This document shows, in pieces, positions 1-7,282 of a stretch of 64,000 nt of DNA. The notes beneath the pieces are model-generated. The model made no database searches and had not been told where the DNA came from. It saw nothing but the letters and a program-made list of their open reading frames with translations. Numbering within the stretch: the stretch's first letter is position 1; the number at the start of each line of letters is the position of its first letter. The translations under genes and the position numbers were made by a program. Origin of the DNA: Verrucomicrobiota bacterium. Its GTDB lineage: Bacteria > Verrucomicrobiota > Verrucomicrobiia > Chthoniobacterales > UBA10450. The stretch lies in NCBI GenBank assembly GCA_003218375.1, contig QHNH01000029.1:1-64000 (forward strand). Reading direction: 5' to 3'.

Positions 1-2
1 TT

Positions 3-758
3 CCCTCGATCAAGAACGCCCTGAACGAAGCCACGACTCCTTCCTTCAAAGTAGTAATGGAGGATGGTAAGCCGCGCCCCGGTCCAGCCGGCTGGGACTG
101 GCCTTATCTCCACGGAAAAGTTTCACGCACGATGCCTGTCGCTGCCAAGCCAACGCCTGAAGCTGCCCGCTTCGATTTCAACTGGCTGACTGCTACCGGC
201 ACTGGTTGTTTCCTCGCCGCCATCCTTGCCGGACTTCTTCTCGGGCTCAGCTTCGGCCGGATGTTCGGCGTCTTCATCAAGACTCTCGTGCGCTTGCGAT
301 TCGCCATCATCGCGATGACTTGCATGCTAGGGATAGGTTACGTGACGCGCTACTCGGGCATGGACGCCGTGTTAGGCCTGGCCTTCACGCGGACTGGCTG
401 GCTCTTTCCGTTCTTCAGCGCCTACATCGGATGGCTTGGCGTCGCGCTGACCGGCAGCGACACCTCTTCGAACGCGCTCTTTGGAAATCTGCAACGAATC
501 ACCGCGCAACAGCTCCATCTCAGTCCTATTCTTATGTGCGCCACGAACAGCGCCGGGGGCGTGATGGGCAAGATGGTGGACGCGCAATCCATTTGCATCG
601 CCACGGCGGCAACCAATCAAGTAGGGAACGAAGGCTCCATTTTTCGCTTCCTGTTCTGGCACTCCGTGGCACTGGCGGCCATCGTCGGGCTCATCGTGAT
701 GATGTATGCCTACGTCTTTCCGCACTACATTCCCAATGGGTTGAACTTCATCCACTAA
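3..758 (+). CDS. L-lactate permease family transporter, C-terminal part (5' end outside window)
   Basis: The reading frame is already open at base 3 and has no stop back to the window edge, so this is the last 251 residues of a longer protein. The first internal ATG (57) is not the true start. The segment contains several hydrophobic helices. A stretch reading GSDTSSNALFGNLQ, followed by CATNSAGGVMGKMVDAQS, is characteristic of the LctP lactate permease family, inner-membrane proton symporters for lactate or glycolate of usually about 550 residues. The protein ends normally after a final transmembrane helix. Substrate preference cannot be judged from this fragment. The following genes differ in base composition and are probably not in the same operon. 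Confidence 0.85.
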   Translation, partial: PSIKNALNEATTPSFKVVMEDGKPRPGPAGWDWPYLHGKVSRTMPVAAKPTPEAARFDFNWLTATGTGCFLAAILAGLLLGLSFGRMFGVFIKTLVRLRFAIIAMTCMLGIGYVTRYSGMDAVLGLAFTRTGWLFPFFSAYIGWLGVALTGSDTSSNALFGNLQRITAQQLHLSPILMCATNSAGGVMGKMVDAQSICIATAATNQVGNEGSIFRFLFWHSVALAAIVGLIVMMYAYVFPHYIPNGLNFIH

Positions 759-870
759 TGGCTCACCGTTCTCCTCTGAAAGCGCCCTACTGAAATCCAG
801 GCGCACATAATGAACAAAATGAATTGAAGTGGGCTTGGTTTCGCCGCTAAAATCGATTTACCAATCAATC

Positions 871-1182
871 ATGAGTAATGCTACCAAACGCGCGATTCTT
901 CGCTCGATTCACCTTATCCTTGCTATCCCGATAATCGGTTATGTTTATAGTCCGTTTGCAGAACTTCCGAACTACGCCCCCGTGGTTCGGTTTGTCTCCA
1001 TTCCTGTCCTTATCCTTTCGGGATATTGGATGTATGCAGGCGTAATCTTCGCCGTCATTGGCGTGGCGCTATGGTTCGGTGCACTTTATCTCTCTGGATT
1101 CGGCGCGGCTATCCTGAGTCAGGTCGTGCTATTCATCGCGCGGAAGATTTGGTTGGTGATTCTTGCGCGACGTTCAAAGTGA
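871..1182 (+). CDS. Small membrane protein, function unknown
   Basis: The product has 103 residues with about three hydrophobic segments (ILAIPIIGYVY, FVSIPVLILSG, and a long one around residues 60-95), so it is probably an inner-membrane protein. I chose the ATG at 871 (MSNATKRAIL) because the upstream GTG at 829 adds a low-complexity leader; no clear ribosome site decides it. The Lys/Arg-rich N-terminus and C-terminal IARKIWLVILARRSK suggest cytoplasmic ends. I recognise no named domain. Base composition is AT-richer than the housekeeping genes of the window, as in the next two genes. Confidence 0.6.
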   Translation: MSNATKRAILRSIHLILAIPIIGYVYSPFAELPNYAPVVRFVSIPVLILSGYWMYAGVIFAVIGVALWFGALYLSGFGAAILSQVVLFIARKIWLVILARRSK

Positions 1183-1237
1183 GAGCCCTGACCGGGGTCA
1201 ACTCTTCACGCGACATGGCAATCAAAAGGAAACCTGT

Positions 1238-1798
1238 ATGAAAGGCGTTGAAACAAAAAAGGAGTTGTCACCAGGACAACGTGAAGGACTGCTCAGAGCA
1301 TTGAAAGCCCGTTTCGAGAACAACATGAACCGCCATAAAGGTCTTGAATGGGGTAAAGTAAAAACAAAGCTGGAAGCTAGTCCTGCAAAACTGTGGTCAC
1401 TGAATGAAATGGAGAGAACTGGCGGTGAACCGGATGTTGTTGGTTATGATAAGAAGGCGGGCGAATACATGTTTTTTGATTGTTCAACGCAAACTCCCAA
1501 TGGCCGCACCAGTGTTTGTTACGACCGTGAAGCGCTGGATTCCAGGAAGGAACATAAACCAAAAAATAACGCTATGGATATGGCGGCGGCCATGGGCATC
1601 GAACTCTTAACGGAAGAGCAATATCGGGAGCTGCAGAAACTGGGAGATTTCGATACGAAGAGGTCGAGCTGGGTGAAAACACCCGCTGAAATTAGAAAAC
1701 TCGGCGGGGCGCTCTATTGTGAGAGCCGCTACGGCCGTGTCTTCGTGGGTCACAATGGTGCGCAGTCTTACTATAACGGGAGGGCGTTCCGTGGCTAG
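1238..1798 (+). CDS. DUF4256 family protein
   Basis: This is a 186-residue cytoplasmic protein of the DUF4256 type, recognised from the segments WSLNEMERTGGEPDVVG, FFDCSTQTPNGRTSVCYD and MGIELLTEEQYRELQKLG. No biochemical role is known to me. The ATG at 1238 is chosen because AAAGGA lies 7 bases upstream; the longer frame from 1163 would begin inside the spacer after the previous gene. The gene is markedly AT-richer than the chromosome average here (one 60-base line counted at 42% GC against about 62% in gpmI), hinting at recent transfer. Confidence 0.8.
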   Translation: MKGVETKKELSPGQREGLLRALKARFENNMNRHKGLEWGKVKTKLEASPAKLWSLNEMERTGGEPDVVGYDKKAGEYMFFDCSTQTPNGRTSVCYDREALDSRKEHKPKNNAMDMAAAMGIELLTEEQYRELQKLGDFDTKRSSWVKTPAEIRKLGGALYCESRYGRVFVGHNGAQSYYNGRAFRG

Positions 1799-1895
1799 CT
1801 AAGGGTCTAAGTTTGGACTTTGAATTTCTTCAGCCACGAGTCCTCGTGTCATTGAAGGCTTTAAGGGTCCGAGAACCGGTGAATACCTGAATAAA

Positions 1896-1923
1896 GGATG
1901 AGGGATGAGGGATGAGGGATGAA
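1896..1923. repeat. Tandem heptamer repeat, four copies
   Basis: Three perfect copies of GGATGAG and one ending in A run head to tail in the 196-base gap between the DUF4256 and DUF899 genes. The rest of that gap contains only a small hairpin around 1834-1847 (CACGAG/CTCGTG). Confidence 0.9.
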
Positions 1924-1994
1924 ACTACAGCGATGCTTGGCAGTCCGTTCCATTCTCATACATATCAATACTAGTTTCAAAAGAGGAGACGAAC

Positions 1995-2684
1995 ATGAGT
2001 GAACTACGGTATCCAAACGAAAGCAGAGAGTATCGTGATGCGCGGGAAGCATTGCTTAAAGACGAACAAGAGCTTGTCGAAAAAGTAAAATCTGTGGCGG
2101 AAAAGCGCCGCACGCTTCCTCCCGGTGGGCAGTTGAAAGAGGACTACGTCTTCCAATGGGCCAACGACGGAAAAGTAGGGAAGAGTGTGAAATTCTCCGA
2201 GCTATTTGGAGATAAGAACACGCTGCTGCTTTACTCGTTCATGTACGGTCCGAACTGGGATAATCCCTGTCCTTCCTGTACGTCGCTGGTCGATGGGTTC
2301 GATCGAACCTCGTATCAGGTCACTCGAGACGCCGCGTTTGTCGCGATTGCCAAGGCCCCGGCCGAACGAGTCAATGCCTGGGCCAATAAACGTGGATGGT
2401 CGCAGATTGCGCTGGTTTCCGGAGCGGAGTCTGCCTATCAGGCCGATTACAAATGCCAAGGAGACTCTGATGATCTGCAGTTGCCGGTGATGCATGTTTT
2501 TCGGAGACAGGCTGGAAAGATTTTTCATTTCTGGGGAACGGAAGGGATGATGAATCATCTCGACACCGTGTGGCCGTATTGGAATCTGATGGACTTTACC
2601 CCGGAAGGGCGGCCAGACATTCCCACTCCGCCACAAAAGTTCAGGTCCGAATTCCTGGAAAAACACTATCTGAATAAGGAGTAG
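1995..2684 (+). CDS. DUF899 family thioredoxin-like protein
   Basis: The protein has 229 residues and matches the DUF899 family: an N-terminal helical part with the typical ESREYRDAREALLKDE start, then a thioredoxin-like fold containing the segments LLLYSFMYGPNWDNPCPSC and a C-terminal FHFWG block followed by a conserved P-W motif. The C-P-S-C pair near residue 95 sits where related proteins carry cysteines, but no redox partner is encoded nearby. A purine-rich GAGGAG site stands shortly before the ATG. Function is unknown; the family is often described as a predicted dithiol-disulfide oxidoreductase. It converges on the LON-domain gene, separated by a hairpin. Confidence 0.85.
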   Translation: MSELRYPNESREYRDAREALLKDEQELVEKVKSVAEKRRTLPPGGQLKEDYVFQWANDGKVGKSVKFSELFGDKNTLLLYSFMYGPNWDNPCPSCTSLVDGFDRTSYQVTRDAAFVAIAKAPAERVNAWANKRGWSQIALVSGAESAYQADYKCQGDSDDLQLPVMHVFRRQAGKIFHFWGTEGMMNHLDTVWPYWNLMDFTPEGRPDIPTPPQKFRSEFLEKHYLNKE

Positions 2685-2697
2685 GGTGGCGCCCAGT

Positions 2698-2750
2698 CGG
2701 ATGGCGGATGATCGTTGCGCGTGAGACCCGCGCCGCTCCATCCGCCATCG
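2698..2750. terminator. Hairpin between convergent genes (possible bidirectional terminator)
   Basis: An 11-base stem GATGGCGGATG (2700-2710) pairs with CATCCGCCATC (2739-2749). The loop contains a smaller GC-rich hairpin. It fills the gap between two convergent stops at 2684 and 2758. There is no T tract, so it may instead belong to the palindromic element class seen elsewhere in the window. Confidence 0.55.
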
Positions 2751-2757
2751 TGATTCG

Positions 2758-3387
2758 TCAGGCGGCGGCGCTGCCGGTTTCTTCGCGCAAATACTGGATG
2801 ACGAGGCGGAGACGCCGGTTCAGCGACAGTTCCTCGAGCAATTGCTGCCGGCGGAGCGGATCGTTGACGAAGGTCGCGGCCATGAGGTCGGCCAGCATTT
2901 CCATGTCGCTGAGCTGGGAGAGATATTTGTCCACTTTTTCGGGCAACTGCCGCCCGGCGCTTTTGAGCCTGGAATAAAGCTCGATGACTTTCGCGCCCAG
3001 CGCGTCGGTCTCGACGGAATTGCTCGATTCGGATTCGAGCGGCTCGATGCGCGCGATCGGGAACGGAGCGCTTTGCTCGAAGCCGATGAAGCGCACCCGG
3101 CGGAGGCCTTGCAGGATCAGGTTCGAGGTATCGTCGCCGCGGCCGACGCAGGCGCGGATCAGGCCGACCCCGGCGACATGGAAAAAGTCATCGGTCGTTT
3201 TCCATTGGTTGCGCTGGGGTTTGATGAGCGCCACCGAAAACATCCGCTGCTCGCGCAAGGCGTGCTCGAGCATCTGCTGGTAGCGCGGTTCGAAAATGTG
3301 AAGCGGCAGAAGCGCATGCGGAAAAAGGAGCGCACCGGGGAGCGGCATCACCGAAACCTGGTCTGGCAGCGTGATGGATTGATCCAT
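2758..3387 (-). CDS. LON N-terminal (substrate-binding) domain protein
   Basis: The 209-residue protein is a stand-alone LON substrate-binding domain. It has the usual MPLPGALLFPHALLPLHIFEPRYQQM opening, the GVGLIRACV segment and a helical C-terminal half (residues about 120-205). There is no AAA+ or protease part, which is normal for this family of short proteins. Family members are thought to bind unfolded or specific substrates; a precise role is not known. It is monocistronic here, facing DUF899 and separated from aroD by a long palindrome. Confidence 0.85.
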   Translation of the reverse strand: MDQSITLPDQVSVMPLPGALLFPHALLPLHIFEPRYQQMLEHALREQRMFSVALIKPQRNQWKTTDDFFHVAGVGLIRACVGRGDDTSNLILQGLRRVRFIGFEQSAPFPIARIEPLESESSNSVETDALGAKVIELYSRLKSAGRQLPEKVDKYLSQLSDMEMLADLMAATFVNDPLRRQQLLEELSLNRRLRLVIQYLREETGSAAA

Positions 3388-3451
3388 GGCGAACGAGACG
3401 AACGGTACTTATTAAGATACGGGATCGGGGTAGACCGCAAATTGAGGAGCT

Positions 3452-3572
3452 GGAACATAGACTTCAGAGTCTGTGCGCCCAGCGGAGTTTTACTCCGCTA
3501 CGATAAGGTTCCGCGCTCCGATTTCAGCCGACAGAATGTCCGCTGGGCGCACAGGCAGAATGCCTATGTTCC
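3452..3572. repeat. Long imperfect palindrome overlapping the aroD stop
   Basis: A left arm (3452-3486) starting GGAACATAG and ending TGTGCGCCCAGCGGA pairs with a right arm (3539-3572) starting TCCGCTGGGCGCACA and ending CTATGTTCC. The innermost part holds another hairpin, AGCGGAGT/ACTCCGCT. The outer right arm supplies the last codons and TAG stop of the minus-strand aroD gene. Confidence 0.85.
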
Positions 3573-4217
3573 GCGCGCGCGGCGCAAATCCTGGATCGAG
3601 ACCTGGCCCGGGGCGGCGGGTGAGCCGAGATGCGCATAGTTGAGGACGGAACCGCGTCGGGCCAGCTCGAGGCGCGAGGCGCGGCCGAGTTTCCCCATCC
3701 CCATCGCGGCGACCGCGGCGGCGCGTGGCCGGTCGAAAAAATCGAGGAGCCTTTCGAACTGCGCGAATGTGTCGGTGCGGGTGGCGACTTTAATAACGTC
3801 AGCGCCTAACGACCGCGCGTCGGACGCAATTTTGTCGAGCCGCGACGCAGACGGTGTGCTCTCGAAATCGTGAAAGGAAATTATTTTGCGAACGTTCTTC
3901 GCCTCCGCGGATCGCAAGACGGATTGGAGCAAACGCGCTGAACGCAACTCCACATCCACCCAGGCGGCGCGGGGCAGGAACTGGAGGAGCAGGGCGCGAC
4001 GGCGCGGCGCTGAGAGATTGTTTGCGCCGCCTTCACGCGGATCGCGGGCGGTGATGATGAACCGAGCGGGCAGCCGGTCGATCGCGGCCTTCACTTCGTC
4101 GATGCAATTCACCAGGCGGTCGAGTCGCAATTCAAAGAGGCCGGGCGGCTGTCGCATCCGGAGGGCGCGCTGAAGATCAGCGCGGGAAAAAATTACGCCG
4201 ACGATTTGCGGCGTCAT
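3564..4217 (-). CDS. aroD: Type I 3-dehydroquinate dehydratase
   Basis: This enzyme removes water from 3-dehydroquinate in the shikimate pathway through a Schiff base. The 217-residue product has the type I barrel signature: FELRLDRL with the Glu/Arg substrate residues, FIITARDPREGG, VDVELRS, ISFHDFEST and the strand ADVIKVATR that should carry the Schiff-base Lys. The C-terminal half reads AMGMGKLGRASRL and ends in PGQVSIQDLRR. I start it at the ATG at 4217, which overlaps the riboflavin synthase stop as ATGA; the longer open frame runs antisense-like through ribE. The stop codon lies in the right arm of a long palindrome. Confidence 0.88.
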   Translation of the reverse strand: MTPQIVGVIFSRADLQRALRMRQPPGLFELRLDRLVNCIDEVKAAIDRLPARFIITARDPREGGANNLSAPRRRALLLQFLPRAAWVDVELRSARLLQSVLRSAEAKNVRKIISFHDFESTPSASRLDKIASDARSLGADVIKVATRTDTFAQFERLLDFFDRPRAAAVAAMGMGKLGRASRLELARRGSVLNYAHLGSPAAPGQVSIQDLRRARGT

Positions 4218-4819
4218 TTTGGAGGCGGGTCGCGGCGGTCGAGCAGGCGCTCGACGTACTTCGCCAGGAGGTCGAACTCGAGGTTCACCAAATCGCCGCG
4301 CCGCGCCGTGGCGAGATTCGTCTGCGCCCTGGTGTGCGGAATGATCCAGACCGCGAAACTTTTCGGCAACACTTCCGCCACGGTGAGGCTGATCCCGTTC
4401 ACGGCGATGGATCCTTTGTAAGCGACGTAACGCGCGAACTCCGGGGGCAATTCGATCTCGAGCCGAAGGTCCCCTCCTGTCTCGTCGAAGGCCAGGATCG
4501 GCGCCGCGCAATCGACGTGCCCCTGGACGAAGTGCCCGCCAAGATGCGCACCTACGGTTAGAGCGAGCTCCAGGTTTACGCGACTCTCGGGCTGGAGATT
4601 CTTGAGGTTCGTCCGGTCAAGAGACTCTTGCAGAACATCGAATGTAAGCTGGTTGCCATCGCGAGATGCAACGGTGAGGCAACACCCGTTCACCGCTACG
4701 CTGTCCCCGACGCGGATTCCGCCGGCAAGTTGAGGGGCCGCGATTTCCAATCGTTTCGCCTCACCATTCGCGCGGAAAGCCACGACGGTTCCTACTTCTT
4801 CGATGAGGCCGGTGAACAT
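4214..4819 (-). CDS. ribE: Riboflavin synthase, alpha subunit type
   Basis: Riboflavin synthase dismutates two molecules of 6,7-dimethyl-8-ribityllumazine. The 201-residue protein shows the internal duplication of the family: an N-terminal barrel starting MFTGLIEEVGTV with VNGCCLTV, and a second barrel with GHFVQGHVD and VNGISLTV. Length matches the usual 200-220. The stop overlaps the aroD start (ATGA), so the two are likely co-translated although they serve different pathways. The start codon directly abuts a GAGGTTGA-type repeat, leaving no visible Shine-Dalgarno site. Confidence 0.93.
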   Translation of the reverse strand: MFTGLIEEVGTVVAFRANGEAKRLEIAAPQLAGGIRVGDSVAVNGCCLTVASRDGNQLTFDVLQESLDRTNLKNLQPESRVNLELALTVGAHLGGHFVQGHVDCAAPILAFDETGGDLRLEIELPPEFARYVAYKGSIAVNGISLTVAEVLPKSFAVWIIPHTRAQTNLATARRGDLVNLEFDLLAKYVERLLDRRDPPPK

Positions 4820-4822
4820 GAG

Positions 4823-4895
4823 AGGTTGAGAGGTTGAGAGAAAGCGTCGGTGGCCAATGTCCTCTCAACCGCTCAACTCCTCAACCTCTCAACCT
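4823..4895. repeat. Word-like inverted repeat (AGGTTGAG family) before ribE
   Basis: Copies of AGGTTGAG at 4823-4838 are answered by the inverted CTCAACCT words at 4861-4895. A 27-base part (4861-4887) recurs inverted, 25 of 27 identical, inside the Rhs gene at 46941-46967. The repeat occupies the entire ribE leader. Confidence 0.8.
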
Positions 4896-4907
4896 GTCCT
4901 TTGCGCA

Positions 4908-6164
4908 TTACTTCCAGAAAAAAAGAATCGAGATCAGGACAAAGACCGGCGCCAGGACTGGCAGAGCGAACTTGAAGAGGTAGCCGAAAAAGCCGGGCGC
5001 CTTTTCCCCGGCGTGCTCTACGATCGCTTTCACCAGCAGATTCGGACCGTTGCCAATATAAGTGAGCGCGCCGAAACAGGTGGCGCCTAACGAGATCGCA
5101 ATGAGCGAGTGATCGTGCCTGGCCATGAACTCGGACAAATGCTGCGGGTCGTCGATGCTCCAGCCGTGGAGGCCCATCGCGCCGGCGAGGAACGTCAGGT
5201 AAGCAGGGGCGTTGTCCAGGACGGCGGAGAGCGCGCCTGTGGCCCAGTAGAAGTGCAGGTCCGAGCGCACTCCGAGATCGCCGGCGTGTTTTTCCATGTA
5301 ATCGAGAACCGGAATCATCGTGCCGAAGATGCCGAGGAAAATCCAGGCGATCTCTTTCAGCGGCGCGAAACTGAATTCATTGCGCTGGCGGATTTCGGAC
5401 GCGGTCAACCGGTAGGCGACGGAGGCGATGACGGCGATGAAGAACTCGCGCCAGCCGGCCGGTGCCAGGATCAGGCACGCCAGCATTGCCATCATCGCTA
5501 AAAAATTGGCGCCGCCGACGCACCGCCATTTTTCCGTGGTTATTTTCGCGTCCGCGCCGCGGTAATTCAAACGGTCGCACACATAGAATATGATTAGCAC
5601 GGCGCCGAGCGTGAGGGCCCACGGCCGCCAGCAGCGCTGCACGACCCACCAGAACGGCACTCCTTTTACATAGCCGAGCAGCAACGGGGGACCGATTGGC
5701 AGGAGAACGCCGCCGATGTTGCTGACGACAAAAATGAAAAACGCGGTGTGGAAATTGGCGAAGCGATTTCGGTTGAGCGCGATCCACGGACGAATCAACA
5801 ACATCGAGGCGCCGACGGTGCCGAGCAGGTTCCCGAGGAGCGCGCCGCCGAACAGAAACGCCGTATTGGCAGCGGGTGTGCCGCGACCTCGGACTTGAAG
5901 ATGAATGCCGCCGGCCGTGACGAAGAACGCGCCGACGACGATAATGAAGCTCACGTATTCGAAGCCGGCATGCAGGAGGCGCGAGCCGGAATGGAGCGCA
6001 AGGACATAATAGGAAACAGTGATCGCCGCGAAGCAGGCGCAGACTTTCGGGTAATGCTTGTGCCATTGCACGGGCAGAATCAGCGGCGCCATCGCGATCG
6101 TCAGAAGCAGGCCCGCGAACGGAATCAGGCTGATCGGATTCGGTTCGGGGTGAAGGTTCGCCAT
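4908..6164 (-). CDS. Sodium:proton antiporter, NhaD type
   Basis: The 418-residue inner-membrane protein has about 11-12 hydrophobic segments and the pattern of NhaD antiporters (ion transporter superfamily). These features include PLILPVQWHKHYPKV near the N-terminus, GTVGASMLLIRPWI, SNIGGVLLPIGPPLLLGY, and a C-terminal GALTYIGNGPNLLVKAI. The paired SNIGG and GNGPN re-entrant motifs are typical of the family. Its likely role is Na+/H+ or Li+/H+ exchange for pH and sodium homeostasis. A DsbA-like gene lies 9 bases upstream on the same strand, so they may share a transcript. Confidence 0.85.
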   Translation of the reverse strand: MANLHPEPNPISLIPFAGLLLTIAMAPLILPVQWHKHYPKVCACFAAITVSYYVLALHSGSRLLHAGFEYVSFIIVVGAFFVTAGGIHLQVRGRGTPAANTAFLFGGALLGNLLGTVGASMLLIRPWIALNRNRFANFHTAFFIFVVSNIGGVLLPIGPPLLLGYVKGVPFWWVVQRCWRPWALTLGAVLIIFYVCDRLNYRGADAKITTEKWRCVGGANFLAMMAMLACLILAPAGWREFFIAVIASVAYRLTASEIRQRNEFSFAPLKEIAWIFLGIFGTMIPVLDYMEKHAGDLGVRSDLHFYWATGALSAVLDNAPAYLTFLAGAMGLHGWSIDDPQHLSEFMARHDHSLIAISLGATCFGALTYIGNGPNLLVKAIVEHAGEKAPGFFGYLFKFALPVLAPVFVLISILFFWK

Positions 6165-6173
6165 CGAAATGGA

Positions 6174-6869
6174 TCAGGAGCGAAGTTCCGAAAACGTAAA
6201 TTTGCCCGATTTCGCTAGCGGCGCTCCGTCAATCGCCGCGTGCAAGATTTCGGAGGTGATCGGACGCGTGGTGAGGCGATCGCCATTAACAAAGACGCTT
6301 GGCGTCCGATCCAGTTCGAGGGAATCGACCCGCGCGCGATCGGCCGCGAGACGTTTGGTCACTTCAACGGCGTCAAGATCGGTTTTGAATCGATCGATGT
6401 CCAAGCCAATCTTTTCGGCCAGCGAGGCGAGGGCCGCGCGAGTGTTATCTGCGTTGAGCCAAACAAGGCGATTCTCATAAAGCGAATCGTGCATTTCCCA
6501 AAAATGTCCCTGGAGACCGGCCGCTTCCGCCGCCCGGGCCCCGTCGATTGCGTGGGTGTGCTGGTCGAGAGGATATTCCCGGAAGGTGACCGACACCGTG
6601 TCGCCGTAATCAGCTTTGACCTTTTTTAGAATTGGAAAAAGCACGGAACAGGGGACGCATTCGAAGTCTCCAAATTCCTCCAACGCGACAGGAGCTTTAA
6701 CCGGGCCGCGCATGTGCGGTGGCTCGGCTCCCGGTTTGCCAAATGCAAGCTTGCCGGTGGGAACAAGGACTCCAAATGATTGATCGTGATTTCGGTAAAG
6801 CTCTATCCCCGCGCCGGTCGCGATGAGAAAAACTCCGAGAATGATGGCAAACGGCAAATAGCGTTTCAT
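6174..6869 (-). CDS. DsbA-like periplasmic thioredoxin-fold protein
   Basis: The 231-residue protein begins with a hydrophobic signal anchor (residues 4-24) and then carries a DsbA/DsbG-like thioredoxin domain. The active site reads FECVPCSV, a CxxC motif, and the cis-proline loop reads RTPSVFVNG. The insert helix region includes HFWEMHDSLYEN, usual for this family. It is expected to act on disulfides outside the cytoplasmic membrane. Its partner (a VKOR or DsbB) is not encoded here. Confidence 0.85.
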   Translation of the reverse strand: MKRYLPFAIILGVFLIATGAGIELYRNHDQSFGVLVPTGKLAFGKPGAEPPHMRGPVKAPVALEEFGDFECVPCSVLFPILKKVKADYGDTVSVTFREYPLDQHTHAIDGARAAEAAGLQGHFWEMHDSLYENRLVWLNADNTRAALASLAEKIGLDIDRFKTDLDAVEVTKRLAADRARVDSLELDRTPSVFVNGDRLTTRPITSEILHAAIDGAPLAKSGKFTFSELRS

Positions 6870-7216
6870 GGCTGGGCAGATTTTTTTTGGAGAACGGCAA
6901 TCTTGCGCACGCGCTCCGTGTTTTCCAATCTCTTTTGCCGCGATGTCCCAAGCCCGATGGGCCGCGTGTCGTTAGGCCGGAAGCGCCGCCCGATAATGCA
7001 AAGACGGAAAATCTGCCGCGAAGAGATTGCGATCAGGCGAACGGTTTTTCTGGTAGCGGCGGGCCGCGATTCTTCGCCGGTTTTTTCCGCAGAATCAAAC
7101 AAAGGGCCGCCAGGAATTTTGCCCAAAAGGCCAAAAACAGGCTTGACGGGCCGAGCGGGCCGACATCACTCTGTCCACGTCCGTTCAAAATATTTTGAAA
7201 AAAGTGAAAAAAAGGC
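6870..7216. other. Gap without a recognised gene
   Basis: This stretch separates a divergent pair of genes. Short open frames exist, but none has a plausible protein sequence or ribosome site. I see no hairpin, RNA or repeat in it. The only candidate signal is the promoter-like pair just downstream. Confidence 0.5.
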
Positions 7217-7245
7217 TTGTCACGCCTCTAAAACGTCGGTAATCC
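7217..7245 (+). promoter_or_regulatory. Putative sigma-70-like promoter of the TonB receptor gene
   Basis: TTGTCA (7217-7222) and TAATCC (7240-7245) are separated by 17 bases and lie about 38 bases before the chosen start codon. This rests on pattern only. Confidence 0.3.
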
Positions 7246-7282
7246 TCACCGCCAAACCTAACCAAACCCAATGGAGAAACTA

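Noticed and set aside
6887-7198. Open frame of about 100 codons in the gap before the TonB receptor
   Set aside because: Random-looking sequence, no ribosome site, and overlapping frames on both strands.
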